6,430 nt of DNA from Gammaproteobacteria bacterium (GTDB taxonomy: Bacteria; Pseudomonadota; Gammaproteobacteria; Pseudomonadales; Azotimanducaceae). Under the pieces are notes generated by a model, which was not told the origin of the DNA, ran no database searches, and worked only from the letters and a program-made list of their open reading frames with translations. The first letter of the stretch is position 1; each line of letters begins with the position of its first letter. This document shows, piece by piece, positions 5,805-6,430 of this stretch. The stretch is taken from positions 1 through 6,430 of the forward strand of contig JAPUJX010000332.1 in NCBI GenBank assembly GCA_027295975.1. The letters run 5' to 3'. The position numbers were made by a program, and so were the translations under genes.

Positions 5805-6430
5805 ATGGATTTTTCTTTTTCCGATGAGCAAACGCTGCTCCAGGACACCATCGCACGGTACATTCAAAACGAATATTCGTTCGAAACGAGACAGAAAATC
5901 GTCCAGGAAGAAATTGGATACAGCACCGCGGTCTGGAAGAAATACGCCGAACTCGGATGGTTGGGAGTACCTTTCCCCGAGGAAGACGGTGGCTTCGACG
6001 GCACCGCTGTCGAAGGAATGATAATGCTGGAGCAGTTCGGCAAAGGGTTGGTAGTGGAACCTTTCCTCGCGACCGTGGTGTTGGCGGGAGGCGCGTTGAA
6101 AATCGGTGGCTCCAGAACACAGAAAGGTAAATATCTCAGCGGGGTAATTGATGGATCACTGCAGGGCGCCCTTGCTTATGCAGAACCTCAAGGACGTTTC
6201 AACCTCGCGGACCTGATCACCAAAGCGGAAAAAGATGGAGACGGTTATCTCATCAACGGCTACAAGGCCGTGGTATTAAACGGCCCCTCCGCCAACTTCT
6301 TCGTGGTTTCCGCCCGTACTTCGGGGAAACAGAGGGACACGCAGGGAGTGTCGCTTTTTCTGGTTGACGCGGACACGCCGGGTATCAGCCGCCGTGACTA
6401 CCCGACGGTGGACGCCATGCGTGCCTCCGA
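5805..6430 (+). CDS. Acyl-CoA dehydrogenase, PimD-like small subunit (partial)
   Basis: The frame is open from ATG 5805 to the right edge: 208 codons plus two bases, with the C-terminus missing. It begins MDFSFSDEQTLLQDTIARY, a typical acyl-CoA dehydrogenase N-terminal helix. GWLGVPFPEEDGGFDG is at about residues 51-66, EPFLATVVLAGGAL at about 85-98, AYAEPQGRFNLADL at about 124-137, and FFVVSARTSG followed by SLFLVDADTPG in the beta domain. The EPQGRF segment stands where active dehydrogenases have T-E-P-x-x-G-S-D, as in PimD-type small subunits. Such subunits pair with a PimC-type partner, often with only one member of the pair keeping a working active site. The C-terminal helical domain, with the base position and much of the FAD contact, is outside the window, so its activity cannot be judged. 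It follows the large subunit by 9 bases, and co-transcription is nearly certain. Confidence 0.9.
   Translation, partial: MDFSFSDEQTLLQDTIARYIQNEYSFETRQKIVQEEIGYSTAVWKKYAELGWLGVPFPEEDGGFDGTAVEGMIMLEQFGKGLVVEPFLATVVLAGGALKIGGSRTQKGKYLSGVIDGSLQGALAYAEPQGRFNLADLITKAEKDGDGYLINGYKAVVLNGPSANFFVVSARTSGKQRDTQGVSLFLVDADTPGISRRDYPTVDAMRAS

Overview
The window reads as ordinary chromosomal DNA of a moderately GC-rich proteobacterium. A gammaproteobacterium from the marine/soil heterotroph type is most likely, judging by the catabolic gene set and by a HEAT-like protein that resembles the start of gammaproteobacterial DUF349 proteins. That taxonomic reading is inference. Gene density is high. Two transcription units diverge from an intergenic region at about 4377-4592.

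Leftward unit (minus strand, read from 4376 down to 1): methylmalonate-semialdehyde dehydrogenase (mmsA, 4376-2874), a short-branched-chain acyl-CoA dehydrogenase of the isobutyryl-CoA dehydrogenase type (2861-1725), a crotonase-fold enoyl-CoA hydratase/isomerase (1644-787), a small double-CDGSH iron-sulfur protein (702-463), and the first 151 codons of a HEAT-like, probably DUF349, protein that runs off the left edge (453-1). The first three form a recognisable valine/isobutyrate degradation module: isobutyryl-CoA oxidation, a crotonase step, and conversion of methylmalonate semialdehyde to propionyl-CoA. The hydrolase and the 3-hydroxyisobutyrate dehydrogenase of the same pathway are not in the window. 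Between the crotonase and the CDGSH gene lies a 15-bp tandem repeat that contains the crotonase stop codon and ends against the CDGSH ribosome binding site.

Rightward unit (plus strand): two adjacent acyl-CoA dehydrogenase genes, a complete 400-residue one (4593-5795) and a partial one (5805 to the right edge). They resemble the large and small subunits of PimC/PimD-type heteromeric acyl-CoA dehydrogenases. The large subunit lacks the usual C-terminal catalytic glutamate and has a glutamate where isovaleryl-CoA and long-chain dehydrogenases keep theirs.

I see no mobile element, RNA gene, CRISPR array or defence system. I do not think a novel system is present. The points most worth a second look are the repeat at the crotonase/CDGSH junction, the unusual active site of the crotonase, and the displaced catalytic base in the paired dehydrogenase.
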